The notes: a model not told the origin generated them from the sequence alone. Positions 25,566 through 32,112 are shown, numbered from the stretch's first letter. The stretch: 32,112 nt of DNA from Deltaproteobacteria bacterium (GCA_024280485.1 JAJRQB010000130.1:1-32112); one strand, 5' to 3'. Program-made: numbers and translations.

Positions 25566-27095
25566 ATGCTGGCAAAAGTTACATCCGGCGCATTGATCGG
25601 TATCGACGCCTATCCGGTTGAAGTCGAGGTCGATATCGCGCAAGGCTTACCGCAGTTTTCGACCGTTGGCCTCCCCGAAGGGGCGGTCAAGGAGAGTAAG
25701 GATCGCGTCAAATCTGCGATCAAGAACTCCGGTTACGATTTCCCCACCCGCCGTATCACTATCAATCTCGCTCCCGCTGATATTCGTAAAGAAGGTGCCG
25801 CTTTTGACCTGCCGATTGCAGTCGGTATCCTCTGTGCGACAGGTCTGGTCGACGCCATGGCGCTGGAAAACTTTGTCCTGATGGGAGAGCTTTCTCTGGA
25901 TGGTCGCATCAAGCCGGTTCATGGTGTCCTGCCAGTCGCCATTGCGGCGCAGAGTTGGCAGAAAAAAGCCTTGATTCTACCACGAGAAAACGCCGCTGAA
26001 GGTGCAGTTGCCAAGGGGCCAGCTATCTACGCTGTTAGCGATTTGGGTCAGGTTGTCGCGCTGATCAATGGTGAGATTGAAATGACCCCCTATTGCGACG
26101 AAGAAGAGGCTCTCGAACCCCCATCGGCAGGAGGGAACGACGATTTCTCTGAAGTGCGTGGACAGGAACAGGTGAAACGCGCGCTTGAGGTCGCGGCGGC
26201 AGGTTCCCATAATATCCTGATGAGCGGGCCGCCAGGGAGTGGCAAGACCATGCTGGCGCGCCGCCTGCCGACCATTTTGCCCGATTTCTCTTTCGAAGAA
26301 GCTCTCGAAACAACCAAGATTCATTCCGTTGCCGGTCTGCTCTCTAGCCACAATGCCCTGGTTCGCCAACGCCCCTTTCGCTCACCTCACCATAGTATCT
26401 CTGACGCCGGAATGATCGGGGGTGGCAGCTATCCGCGTCCCGGTGAAGTGTCATTGGCGCATCGCGGGATCCTGTTTCTTGATGAGTTTCCCGAATTCAA
26501 GAAAAATGTGCTGGAGATGCTGCGTCAGCCCCTTGAAGATGGACAGGTCTCGATCAGCCGCGCAGCCCTCAGTCTGACCTTCCCAGCCAATTTCATGCTG
26601 GTTGCAGCGATGAATCCCTGTCCTTGCGGATTTCGCGGAGATACCGCTCACGACTGCACTTGCACTCCGCCGCTGCTGCAACGCTACCGCAGTCGCCTCT
26701 CCGGGCCGCTGCTCGACCGCATTGATCTGCATATCGAGGTGCCGCGCGTACCGCACAAGGATCTCACTGATCAATCCCCTGCTGAAAGTAGCGCGACCAT
26801 CCGTCAAAGAGTCAACCGTGCCAGACAGGTCCAGCGTGATCGCCTGACTCCCTTTGGTCTGCACGCCAACAGCCAGATGCAAGCCCGGCATATCCGGCGC
26901 TTCTGTAAGCTGGATGCAAAAGGTGATCAGCTGCTCGAACAGGTCACTGACAAGCTTGGCTTGTCTGCGCGTAGTTTCACGCGGATCCTCAAGCTGGCAA
27001 GAACAATAGCTGATTTGGCTGGGGTTGAGCAGATTGAGACACTGCATCTGGCTGAGGCGATTCAGTATCGGGGGGTGGATCGGAAATTGGGGTGA
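25566..27095 (+). CDS. comM: YifB/ComM-family Mg-chelatase-like AAA+ ATPase
   Basis: This 509-residue protein has an N-terminal Lon-protease-like domain (residues about 20-170, starting LPQFSTVGLPEGAVKESKDR). The AAA+ Mg-chelatase domain has Walker A GPPGSGKTML at 221-230 and Walker B ILFLDEFPEF. The C-terminal domain includes GPLLDRIDLHIEVPRV. A cysteine cluster CPCGFRGD...CTC, typical of the family, follows MNPCPCG. ComM is a hexameric helicase that promotes branch migration during natural transformation in Vibrio and Acinetobacter; a similar role here is an inference. GGAGGGGG directly precedes the ATG. The name comM is by homology; yifB is an alternative. Confidence 0.93.
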   Translation: MLAKVTSGALIGIDAYPVEVEVDIAQGLPQFSTVGLPEGAVKESKDRVKSAIKNSGYDFPTRRITINLAPADIRKEGAAFDLPIAVGILCATGLVDAMALENFVLMGELSLDGRIKPVHGVLPVAIAAQSWQKKALILPRENAAEGAVAKGPAIYAVSDLGQVVALINGEIEMTPYCDEEEALEPPSAGGNDDFSEVRGQEQVKRALEVAAAGSHNILMSGPPGSGKTMLARRLPTILPDFSFEEALETTKIHSVAGLLSSHNALVRQRPFRSPHHSISDAGMIGGGSYPRPGEVSLAHRGILFLDEFPEFKKNVLEMLRQPLEDGQVSISRAALSLTFPANFMLVAAMNPCPCGFRGDTAHDCTCTPPLLQRYRSRLSGPLLDRIDLHIEVPRVPHKDLTDQSPAESSATIRQRVNRARQVQRDRLTPFGLHANSQMQARHIRRFCKLDAKGDQLLEQVTDKLGLSARSFTRILKLARTIADLAGVEQIETLHLAEAIQYRGVDRKLG

Positions 27096-27129
27096 GGTTG
27101 GCCGCTAGACGCTCATGAGAAGAAAAAGC

Positions 27130-27158
27130 TTGACTCGGTTGAGGGACAACCATACTTT
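27130..27158 (+). promoter_or_regulatory. Sigma-70 promoter feeding the riboswitch
   Basis: TTGACT (27130-27135) and TACTTT (27153-27158) are separated by exactly 17 bp. The predicted start near 27165 is 8 nt before the first pairing base of the aptamer, a fitting arrangement for a riboswitch leader. Confidence 0.6.
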
Positions 27159-27172
27159 ACATTCAAAATAGT

Positions 27173-27264
27173 AACGCTGTTCGATAAGAGCAACAGTGGG
27201 GCAACTCACTGACGCAAAGTCATGGGCCAAAGTGTTTGGTCGCCATGCTGCCGAAGATAGCGTT
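27173..27264 (+). ncRNA. GEMM-family cyclic-dinucleotide riboswitch aptamer (c-di-GMP-I or cGAMP)
   Basis: The leader has all parts of a GEMM-I aptamer. The closing stem P1 is AACGCT/AGCGTT (27173-27178 with 27259-27264) plus TCG/CGA (27181-27183 with 27252-27254). Stem P2, CAGTGGG/CTCACTG (27194-27200 with 27205-27211), is capped by a GCAA tetraloop of the GNRA type that docks in this family. The conserved joining strand ACGCAAAG follows. The second arm has CATGG/CCATG (27221-27225 with 27243-27247) and CCAAA/TTTGG (27227-27231 with 27235-27239) with a 3-nt loop, then GCTGCCGAA. The base matching G20 of the Vibrio Vc2 aptamer is A (27189) in my manual alignment; A at this place marks the 3',3'-cGAMP-binding subgroup known in Geobacter. 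A terminator and the lipoprotein gene follow. Confidence 0.85.
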
Positions 27265-27305
27265 GATATTTCCCGCGAAAAATCATTCTGAGGGGGATGT
27301 TGACA

Positions 27306-27338
27306 CCTGTCTTCGCATATGCGGATGGCAGGTTTTTT
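27306..27338 (+). terminator. Riboswitch-linked intrinsic terminator (expression platform)
   Basis: A 13-bp stem with one bulged base (27306-27318 with 27319-27332; tip CGCATATGCG) is followed by six T (27333-27338). It sits between the aptamer and the ribosome-binding site AGGAGG (27342-27347). Bases 27307-27315 of its 5' arm can instead pair with 27252-27260 of the aptamer, giving a 9-bp antiterminator. Confidence 0.85.
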
Positions 27339-27353
27339 ATTAGGAGGGTACTT

Positions 27354-29525
27354 ATGAAGTTGAAAGTGTTGGTGCTTTGTCTTTTGTTGTTCGTGCCGCT
27401 TGTCGGGTGCGGTGGAGGCGGGGGTGGAGATGAGACTACCTCTCCTTTAACCAATCCCAGTGCTAGTACTACCCTTTATAATTTGCTCAACGGCCAAACA
27501 ATCTACTTTGAAAATATGAGTGATGGCACTGAGGTGTACACTGGGCAAGCAACATTCAACTCCAATGGGACATATACCGAAATTGGGGTTGGCTCTGTGA
27601 GCGGTGCTTATCAGGATAATGGCACATGGGCTGTGAGTGGCAATCAACTTATGATTGGTACAGGAGGTAGCCAACGCATCCACACATATGTTAGCTCAGA
27701 CAGTTCGGGTATTGTATTTGATCTGGATGGGATACGTTATACAGCCAATTATCAACTTCCTAATCCGCAAACTGTTGACGTTGCTGGGACTTGGGATATC
27801 ACCGAGACAATGGGGGCGAATACTTGTGGGGATACGGTTGGTTTGACGGATACTTATCAGGTTACGGTCAGCCAAAACGGAAGCAATCTAACGGTCACTG
27901 CACCTGCTGGAACCTTTAATGGCACAATGAATAGCAACGTGCTGTCTTGGACTGGGAGCTACCCAGAGCAAGGTGGAACTACGACGATTACCGGTATGTC
28001 ACTTATCGTGTCACTTGATAGGACAAGTTTTAGTGGTACTGTCGATTGGACTTGGACAGATGGAAACTATAGCTGTGTCGGTGAGAATTCAGCAGACGGG
28101 ATCAAGGGTAATGGCAATAATTTGCCAATTGCTGATCCGGGAAGTGATCTAAGTGTTACATACCCAGTTCATTCCCAGCTTGACGGTGGTAACAGCAGTG
28201 ATCCTGATGGGGATTTTCTGACATACAATTGGACTTTGATAAGCCGCCCTGCTGGCAGTTCCCTATCAGTCTTTCAAACAACATCTACTTCCGTAAACCC
28301 TATTGTTTCAATTGATGCTCCTGGAGAGTATATTTTTCAGTTGATTGTCAATGATGGTATCGACGATAGCTTGCCAAGTACGGTTAAATTTACATCAGCA
28401 CTCTTGCCAACATTTTCGAATTTCTCATATTCAAACGGAAGATATTTTGATGCCATAGAAATATTGAATGGAAATTATTTGTTTGTTGGAAGGAGAATTT
28501 ATGCCGACAATAGTGGAACAGCAAATAAATTAGCACTAAGAATGTGTGATGTGAATGGGAATGATATTTTCGCAACAAGTTGGCACAATAGTAATGGGTT
28601 TGACTTAGAGGGTTTTGGGGCTGTAGCAACCTCGGATGGTGGTTTTGCAGTTGTCGGGGTTTCGAAAATAGCTTCATATCCTAATAGTTTTTCTGACCTG
28701 GGTAGTGCGTTCATCTTTAAATTTGATTCCAGTGGAAACCTACTGTGGGAGAAAATGATTCCCAATATTGGAGGTGTGCATCCTTGGCGTGCACATTCTG
28801 TGATAGAAGATGACAATGCGGATTTGGTTGTTGTCGGGGTCGGGGTCGAGGATCCAGGTATGGATTATTTGTTTAATCATGAAAAAATGTTTTTATATAG
28901 AACGGATAGTGGTGGTAATGAGATCTTGGCGAAGACGTATGGTCAAACTGATACCGCTTCTGGGGCGAAGGGTGTGGCCTTAACGGTAGACGGAGGGTAT
29001 TTGCTTGTTGGATATAGTCTTTTTACTTCGGGTCTTGCCGGGGGGCAACAGCCTCCCGAGTGGGCAACCTCTGGCAGCGTAATTGTTAAGCTTGACTCAT
29101 TGGGGAATCGGGTATGGATTAAGTATATTGGACACAATATAGATAACCGTACTGAAAGCACTTTTGAGAAGGTTCGAATTTTACCAAATGGCGACATATT
29201 GACTTCCGCTGGCCCTCACGTTGTTAAGCTTGATTCGAGTGGAAACGAATTAGCACGAGGAACCTTCGACAATGTGAAAGATTTTATTACTTCCGCTGAT
29301 AATGGAATAATTTTTGTTCAAGGTGAGGATATTGTAAAGCTTTCTTCAGATATGCAAATTACTTGGAAAAGAACTCCGTTCGTGGACCCACACCTTTTTT
29401 ATTCCATTGATGAAGCAACAGATGGCGGATTTATTATTGGTGGTGGCAGAACCACTTCTGGTGGGAATGTATTTGAGCAAACCTGGATGAAAACTGATAG
29501 TAGCGGATATGTTGCTAGACAGTAG
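27354..29525 (+). CDS. Secreted lipoprotein with PKD-like and beta-propeller-like repeats
   Basis: This 723-residue protein has a lipoprotein signal ending in the lipobox LVGC at residues 16-19, followed by a glycine run. Residues about 30-140 and 140-255 look like two beta-rich modules (GTYTEIGVGSVSG, then VAGTWDITETMG). A PKD/REJ-like domain follows at about 265-360 (LDGGNSSDPDGDFLTYNWTL). The rest shows repeats such as TSDGGFAVVGVS, FKFDSSGNLLWEK, TVDGGYLLVGYS and VKLDSLGNRVWIK, suggesting a beta-propeller. It is likely an outer-surface or periplasmic structural or binding protein. The ATG at 27354 has AGGAGG 6 nt upstream; a longer reading from 27297 would run through the terminator hairpin. 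The gene is visibly AT-richer than its neighbours, suggesting lateral origin. It is predicted to be controlled by the riboswitch. Its TAG stop is part of the target duplication of an insertion sequence. Confidence 0.85.
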   Translation: MKLKVLVLCLLLFVPLVGCGGGGGGDETTSPLTNPSASTTLYNLLNGQTIYFENMSDGTEVYTGQATFNSNGTYTEIGVGSVSGAYQDNGTWAVSGNQLMIGTGGSQRIHTYVSSDSSGIVFDLDGIRYTANYQLPNPQTVDVAGTWDITETMGANTCGDTVGLTDTYQVTVSQNGSNLTVTAPAGTFNGTMNSNVLSWTGSYPEQGGTTTITGMSLIVSLDRTSFSGTVDWTWTDGNYSCVGENSADGIKGNGNNLPIADPGSDLSVTYPVHSQLDGGNSSDPDGDFLTYNWTLISRPAGSSLSVFQTTSTSVNPIVSIDAPGEYIFQLIVNDGIDDSLPSTVKFTSALLPTFSNFSYSNGRYFDAIEILNGNYLFVGRRIYADNSGTANKLALRMCDVNGNDIFATSWHNSNGFDLEGFGAVATSDGGFAVVGVSKIASYPNSFSDLGSAFIFKFDSSGNLLWEKMIPNIGGVHPWRAHSVIEDDNADLVVVGVGVEDPGMDYLFNHEKMFLYRTDSGGNEILAKTYGQTDTASGAKGVALTVDGGYLLVGYSLFTSGLAGGQQPPEWATSGSVIVKLDSLGNRVWIKYIGHNIDNRTESTFEKVRILPNGDILTSAGPHVVKLDSSGNELARGTFDNVKDFITSADNGIIFVQGEDIVKLSSDMQITWKRTPFVDPHLFYSIDEATDGGFIIGGGRTTSGGNVFEQTWMKTDSSGYVARQ

Positions 29526-29526
29526 G
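29521..29526. repeat. Target site duplication of the IS481-like element, left copy
   Basis: AGTAGG is repeated directly at 30881-30886, on the outer side of the other terminal repeat. It contains the TAG stop codon (29523-29525) of the lipoprotein gene. Confidence 0.85.
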
Positions 29527-29559
29527 TGTTGAGTGCCACAACATCGATTACTGAAAAAT

Positions 29560-29578
29560 GTGCCAGTACATCGATAAC
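29560..29578 (+). repeat. Subterminal transposase-site repeat, left end
   Basis: GTGCCAGTACATCGATAAC matches the terminal-repeat segment GTGCCACAACATCGATTAC (29533-29551) at 16 of 19 positions, 27 bp further in. It is probably a second transposase binding site. Confidence 0.65.
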
Positions 29579-29647
29579 AAATGTTCTCTGACAATTGAAT
29601 AGTAGCCGCGTAAACCTGTGAACACCTAATTCCTTCTGGAGGTGTTC

Positions 29648-30816
29648 ATGGACGATGAAATCAAGAAATACCGGGTGCTGCTGTTCAGCGGTTCAAGGCA
29701 GGCGAAAGCCCTGAATCAATTTACGCATCCCTCGACAAATCAAAGTTCTGGCTCTACAAGTGGGTAAAGCGACACAGAGAAGACGATCCTTTGTTGTTTG
29801 AGGATCATTCCCGCAAGCCGCTATCAACACCGCACCGTACACCGGTCGAGATCGAAGAAATTGTCAAACTGGTGCGCTTGAATCTTTACAACCAGGACCT
29901 GTTCTGCGGTGCACAGGCCATCCTGTGGGAGTTGGAAGACCTTGGAGTGTCACCGTTGCCTTCACTGCGCACGATCAATCGCATTCTCAAGCGCAATGAT
30001 TTGACCCACCGCAGAACCGGCAACTATGAGCCAAAGGGAACGCCTTATCCCAAGCTTCCGGCATTGCTGCCGAACCAGACTCATCAGATGGATATGGTTG
30101 GCCCATGCTATTTGACTGGACCGATTCGCTTCTACGGACTCAACGTGATCGATACCGCAACGGCACGTTGTGGCCTTCATGCTTCGCTGTCCAAGTCCGG
30201 ACAAGATGTTCTTGATGGAACCTGGGCGATCTGGTCACGACTGGGAATACCCACCAACCTTCAGGTTGATAACGCCATGTCTTTCCTTGGAAGCCCAAGG
30301 CATCCACGAGCATTGAGCCAGTTTGTCCGTCTATGCCTGCGCCATGACGTTGAACCCTGGTTTATCCCCATGGCCGAGCCGTGGCGTAACGGGATCATCG
30401 AGCAGTTCAATGATCACTATCAGCAGAAGTTTCTCAGCAAGGTGATGATGACCTCAACCGAAGAACTGCGTACTGGAACAGTAACCTTCGAACAACGGCA
30501 TAATAGCTCTTACCGATACAGCAAGCTCGGCGGGAAAACTCCCCTCAAGGCACTTTCCGTGAGCAAGAGGGCACTGAGATTTCCTGACCCAGAGGGCAAC
30601 CCCCAGCAACGGTTAGAAAAACCGGAGACCGGTCGGTACCACTTGGTTCGTCTGATTCGCAGCGATCTCAAGCTGAACGTCCTTGGCGAACTGTTTCCCG
30701 TTCCGCCAGAACTCAAGCTCGAATATGTGGTGGCTACTATCGATGTCAAAGAACAGAAATTGAAGCTCTATCTGAGCAAAACCCAAGTCGATGAATTTGA
30801 CTACAAACTCAGATAA
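29648..30816 (+). pseudogene. DDE (rve-type) transposase of the IS481-like element, frameshifted
   Basis: A good start exists: ATG at 29648 with TGGAGGTG (29637-29644) just upstream. It reads MDDEIKKYRVLLF and then leaves the coding frame. From 29686 the frame that continues (QRFKAGESPESIYASLDKS, then WLYKWVKRH) runs to the stop at 30816. One missing base near 29686 explains the break; no slippery heptamer is present, so programmed frameshifting is unlikely. The catalytic core is intact: D in QMDMVG, D in LQVDNAMSF and E in RNGIIEQFN, followed by the FEQRHNSSYRYSKLGGKTP-type C-terminal region. Internal initiation at TTG 29791 would give a 341-residue protein that lacks the DNA-binding N-terminus. 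A sequencing error is possible. Confidence 0.75.
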
Positions 30817-30828
30817 ACCGTGTTGAGT

Positions 30829-30847
30829 GTCAGCGATGTTGTGGCAC
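30829..30847 (-). repeat. Subterminal transposase-site repeat, right end
   Basis: GTCAGCGATGTTGTGGCAC differs from the terminal copy GTTAGCGATGTTGTGGCAC (30856-30874) at one position and lies 27 bp inside it, the same period as at the left end. Confidence 0.7.
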
Positions 30848-30880
30848 TAAAATTCGTTAGCGATGTTGTGGCACTCAACA

Positions 30881-30886
30881 AGTAGG
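30881..30886. repeat. Target site duplication of the IS481-like element, right copy
   Basis: AGTAGG matches 29521-29526. Removing the element and one copy restores a continuous sequence from the lipoprotein stop to the terminator at 30933. Confidence 0.85.
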
Positions 30887-30932
30887 GACTTCACTCTACT
30901 GGACTTGATAACGACTTATCCACCGTAAAATC

Positions 30933-30968
30933 AAAACGCCTAGTCAGGAATGACTGGGCGTTTTTTTT
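30933..30968 (+). terminator. Intrinsic terminator, probably the original one of the lipoprotein gene
   Basis: The stem AAAACGCCTAGTCA (30933-30946) pairs with 30951-30964 (one T/G wobble), with a GGAA tetraloop and a run of eight T (30961-30968). Without the insertion sequence it would lie about 50 bp after the lipoprotein stop codon. Confidence 0.85.
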
Positions 30969-31340
30969 GGTTTGCCCAGCGGAGCTGGCAAACCCGGCCT
31001 GTTGCAAGATACAGGCGTTACCCTGATCAGGGGGAAGACAAACCGAATCGCAAGGGCGTTGCTGGTAACGGCAAGGTCTGAAGGAAGCGATAGGAAGTAA
31101 GCTGCACATAGCGCAAGTGAACCTGATTCGGCGCTGCGGGTGGGTAAGCGTGCCAAATAGCGCGAAGCCCGATACCTGATCGTAACCCGTTGCGTGATTG
31201 GGGTATTCGGGGTCGGACCAGCCTAAGGGGTTGAAATGATAATGAAAGGTCCTAGCTTACCCCCCTGGAAAAGACCTATGGACGCATTTTTAAGGGCAAA
31301 GATAAGCCTATAACTCGATAGCAGATCGTTGCCACTCTGG
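30969..31340 (+). other. Densely hairpinned non-coding tract upstream of the RAYT gene; possible group II intron remnant
   Basis: The tract has no credible gene but many local stems: GGTTTGCC/GGCAAACC with inner AGC/GCT (30969-30994), GCCTGT/ACAGGC (30997-31016), and the palindrome CCCTGATCAGGG (31021-31032), followed by long purine-rich stretches such as GTCTGAAGGAAGCGATAGG. From memory, phrases such as CAAGTGAACCTGATTCGGC and GATCGTAACCCGTTGCGTG resemble the 5' ribozyme part of bacterial group II introns; I could not check this. No domain V or reverse transcriptase is in the window. It starts right after a terminator T-run, which is a preferred site of class-C group II introns, but no GTGYG 5' end is evident. 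An alternative is RAYT-associated REP sequence. Confidence 0.35.
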
Positions 31341-31350
31341 AGGGGCTGTT

Positions 31351-31649
31351 GTGCCAAGAGCTAATCGCTATTTTATTCCGGGTTATGTCTGGCATATCAC
31401 CCATCGGTGTCACAAGGCGGAGTTTCTACTGAAGTTCGCTCAGACTCGGCAGCGGTACATTCATTGTCTGTATCAGGCGCGCAAAAGGTTTGACGTCGAG
31501 ATTTTGGATTACGCGATTACCTCGAACCACATCCATCTCATTGTGAGGGATGGCGGTGAAGGGAACGCTATCCCCGGCTTGATGCAGTTGGTCGCCGGGC
31601 GAACGGCACAGGAATACAATACGAAAAAGCATCGAAAAGGAGCGTTCTG
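31351..31649 (+). pseudogene. RAYT/Y1 (REP-associated tyrosine) transposase, interrupted by an IS21-family element
   Basis: The GTG at 31351 has GGAGGGG 5-6 nt upstream. The product starts MPRANRYFIPGYVWHITHR, the usual RAYT N-terminus. The HUH metal site is H60 and H62 (SNHIHLIV). The catalytic tyrosine is Y89 in TAQEYN. The normal continuation after KGAF is WEDRYH; here it is replaced by residues encoded by the end of the next element (stop at 31680). So the C-terminal part is lost, although both catalytic motifs are still encoded. RAYTs are thought to mobilise REP palindromes; whether the truncated product is active is unknown. Confidence 0.8.
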
Positions 31650-32112
31650 TGTCTCGCGTCAACTATCTTGTCCGGTTTGACGACAATTAAGATGGCCGGT
31701 TGAGTTTCATTATTTTTTCAGGTGTTGTTTTTTCCTATAACTCTCTCCTTCGATTTCGATAATGCTGGCGTGATGGATGATTCTATCGACCGCAGCCACG
31801 GTCATTAATGCGTCGGGAAAGATTTGATCCCACTGGCTGAACGGTTGATTTGAGGTGACGATCAGGCTACCGCTTTCATAGCGATGGGCAATAAACTCAA
31901 AGAGAACCTGGGTTTCTCCATCGCTCTTTTTGACGTAACCGATATCATCAATGATAATCACCGGATATTTGTCTAGTCGCGTCATGCAGGCCATCAGGTC
32001 CAGTTCTTTTTTGGCTTTTTGCAGTTGCTGTACAAGTTCGCATGCAGAGAACCATTTCACTCGAACGCCGCGTTCAATCAGGTGGGAACCAAGCGCTGCG
32101 GCAATGTGTGAC
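31650..32112 (-). mobile_element. IS21-family insertion sequence, one end visible
   Basis: The left end starts TGTCTCGCGTCAAC, at the exact point where the RAYT sequence breaks. Two subterminal direct repeats follow, 31657-31677 and 31681-31701, which match at 15 of 21 positions (shared CCGGTT, 24-bp period), as expected for IS21-type ends. istB is oriented leftward and ends 60 bp from the tip. istA and the other end should lie beyond the right edge. Confidence 0.8.
31710..32112 (-). CDS. istB: IS21-family helper ATPase IstB, N-terminus off right edge
   Basis: The frame is open to the window edge, so the coding sequence is partial; about 134 C-terminal residues are visible. The first visible residues SHIAAALGSHLIERGVRVKWF directly follow a Walker A motif (GVGK) that lies outside; only SHIAAALG is shown here. 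Walker B is VIIIDDIGYV, and VTSNQPFSQW is the sensor region. IstB is a DnaA-like AAA+ protein that assembles with the IstA transposase and selects target DNA. The GTG at 32058-32060 is not the start, because conserved sequence continues upstream of it. It reads toward the RAYT gene. Confidence 0.92.
   Translation of the reverse strand, partial: SHIAAALGSHLIERGVRVKWFSACELVQQLQKAKKELDLMACMTRLDKYPVIIIDDIGYVKKSDGETQVLFEFIAHRYESGSLIVTSNQPFSQWDQIFPDALMTVAAVDRIIHHASIIEIEGESYRKKQHLKK

Larger units (their letters stand above)
29527..30880 (+). mobile_element. IS481-like insertion sequence, 1354 bp
   Basis: The ends are perfect 20-bp terminal inverted repeats, TGTTGAGTGCCACAACATCG at 29527-29546 and its complement at 30861-30880. 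They are flanked by the 6-bp target duplication AGTAGG (29521-29526 and 30881-30886). One transposase gene, of the rve/DDE integrase type, fills the interior but is frameshifted. Each end carries a second, inner copy of the 19-bp repeat core 27 bp further in (29560-29578 and 30829-30847). TG...CA ends, size, TSD length and a single DDE gene fit the IS481 family or a close relative; the exact family was not confirmed. The intact duplication points to a recent insertion. Confidence 0.88.

Noticed and set aside
27173-27264. Alternative reading of the leader as part of a coding region or another riboswitch class
   Set aside because: The GNRA-capped P2, ACGCAAAG joint and GCTGCCGAA strand fit GEMM specifically; no reading frame spans it with a good start.
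27297-27353. Extended start for the lipoprotein
   Set aside because: The extra codons encode the terminator hairpin, and AGGAGG supports the ATG at 27354.
30944-31156. Minus-strand frame of 70 codons in the structured tract
   Set aside because: It overlaps many RNA-like stems and the terminator; such frames over structured RNAs are commonly spurious.

Overview
The window looks like a chromosomal segment from a deltaproteobacterium of the Desulfuromonadales (Geobacter/Desulfuromonas/Pelobacter type). This is an inference. It rests on a CIRCE-controlled hemW-hrcA-grpE-dnaK-dnaJ cluster, a large Mrp-type antiporter operon with a split MrpA, a GEMM-family cyclic-dinucleotide riboswitch in front of a secreted lipoprotein, and a PAS/HAMP histidine kinase paired with a periplasmic binding protein. 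No rRNA, tRNA or CRISPR array was seen.

Layout. Positions 1-2583 (minus strand) hold an aroC - DsbA-like thioredoxin - MBL hydrolase unit; the last gene runs off the left edge. Positions 2584-2912 are a divergent intergenic region with a promoter/terminator pair that could encode a ~100-nt small RNA, followed by an extended -10 promoter. Positions 2913-7012 (plus) hold a beta-carbonic anhydrase, then a PstS-like binding protein overlapping by one base with an 823-residue sensor kinase. Positions 7050-22856 are about 15.8 kb of uninterrupted minus-strand genes. Read in the direction of transcription they are the eleven-gene Mrp/Mbh-like cation/proton antiporter operon (mrpE, F, G, two MrpA-fragment subunits, B, C, three D-like subunits and a small membrane protein), hemW, the CIRCE/promoter, hrcA-grpE-dnaK-dnaJ, and an LpoA/LppC-like binding protein. 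A ~160-bp imperfect palindrome sits inside the antiporter operon. Positions 23208-27095 carry a nitrilase-family amidase, a small membrane-anchored protein on the opposite strand, trxB and a ComM/YifB AAA ATPase.

Positions 27130-32112 are the accessory part and the most interesting. A complete regulatory module (promoter, GEMM aptamer, intrinsic terminator, Shine-Dalgarno) precedes an AT-richer lipoprotein with PKD-like and beta-propeller-like repeats. An IS481-like element with 20-bp terminal inverted repeats and a 6-bp target duplication has landed exactly on the lipoprotein stop codon, moving the gene's probable terminator 1.35 kb away. Next come a densely hairpinned non-coding tract, a RAYT-type Y1 transposase gene cut off just after its catalytic tyrosine, and the end of an IS21-family element with istB running off the right edge.

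How the parts fit: the chaperone operon is under HrcA/CIRCE heat-shock control; the antiporter operon reads toward it with no visible terminator in between; the lipoprotein is predicted to respond to c-di-GMP or 3',3'-cGAMP; and the right end is a pile-up of mobile elements.
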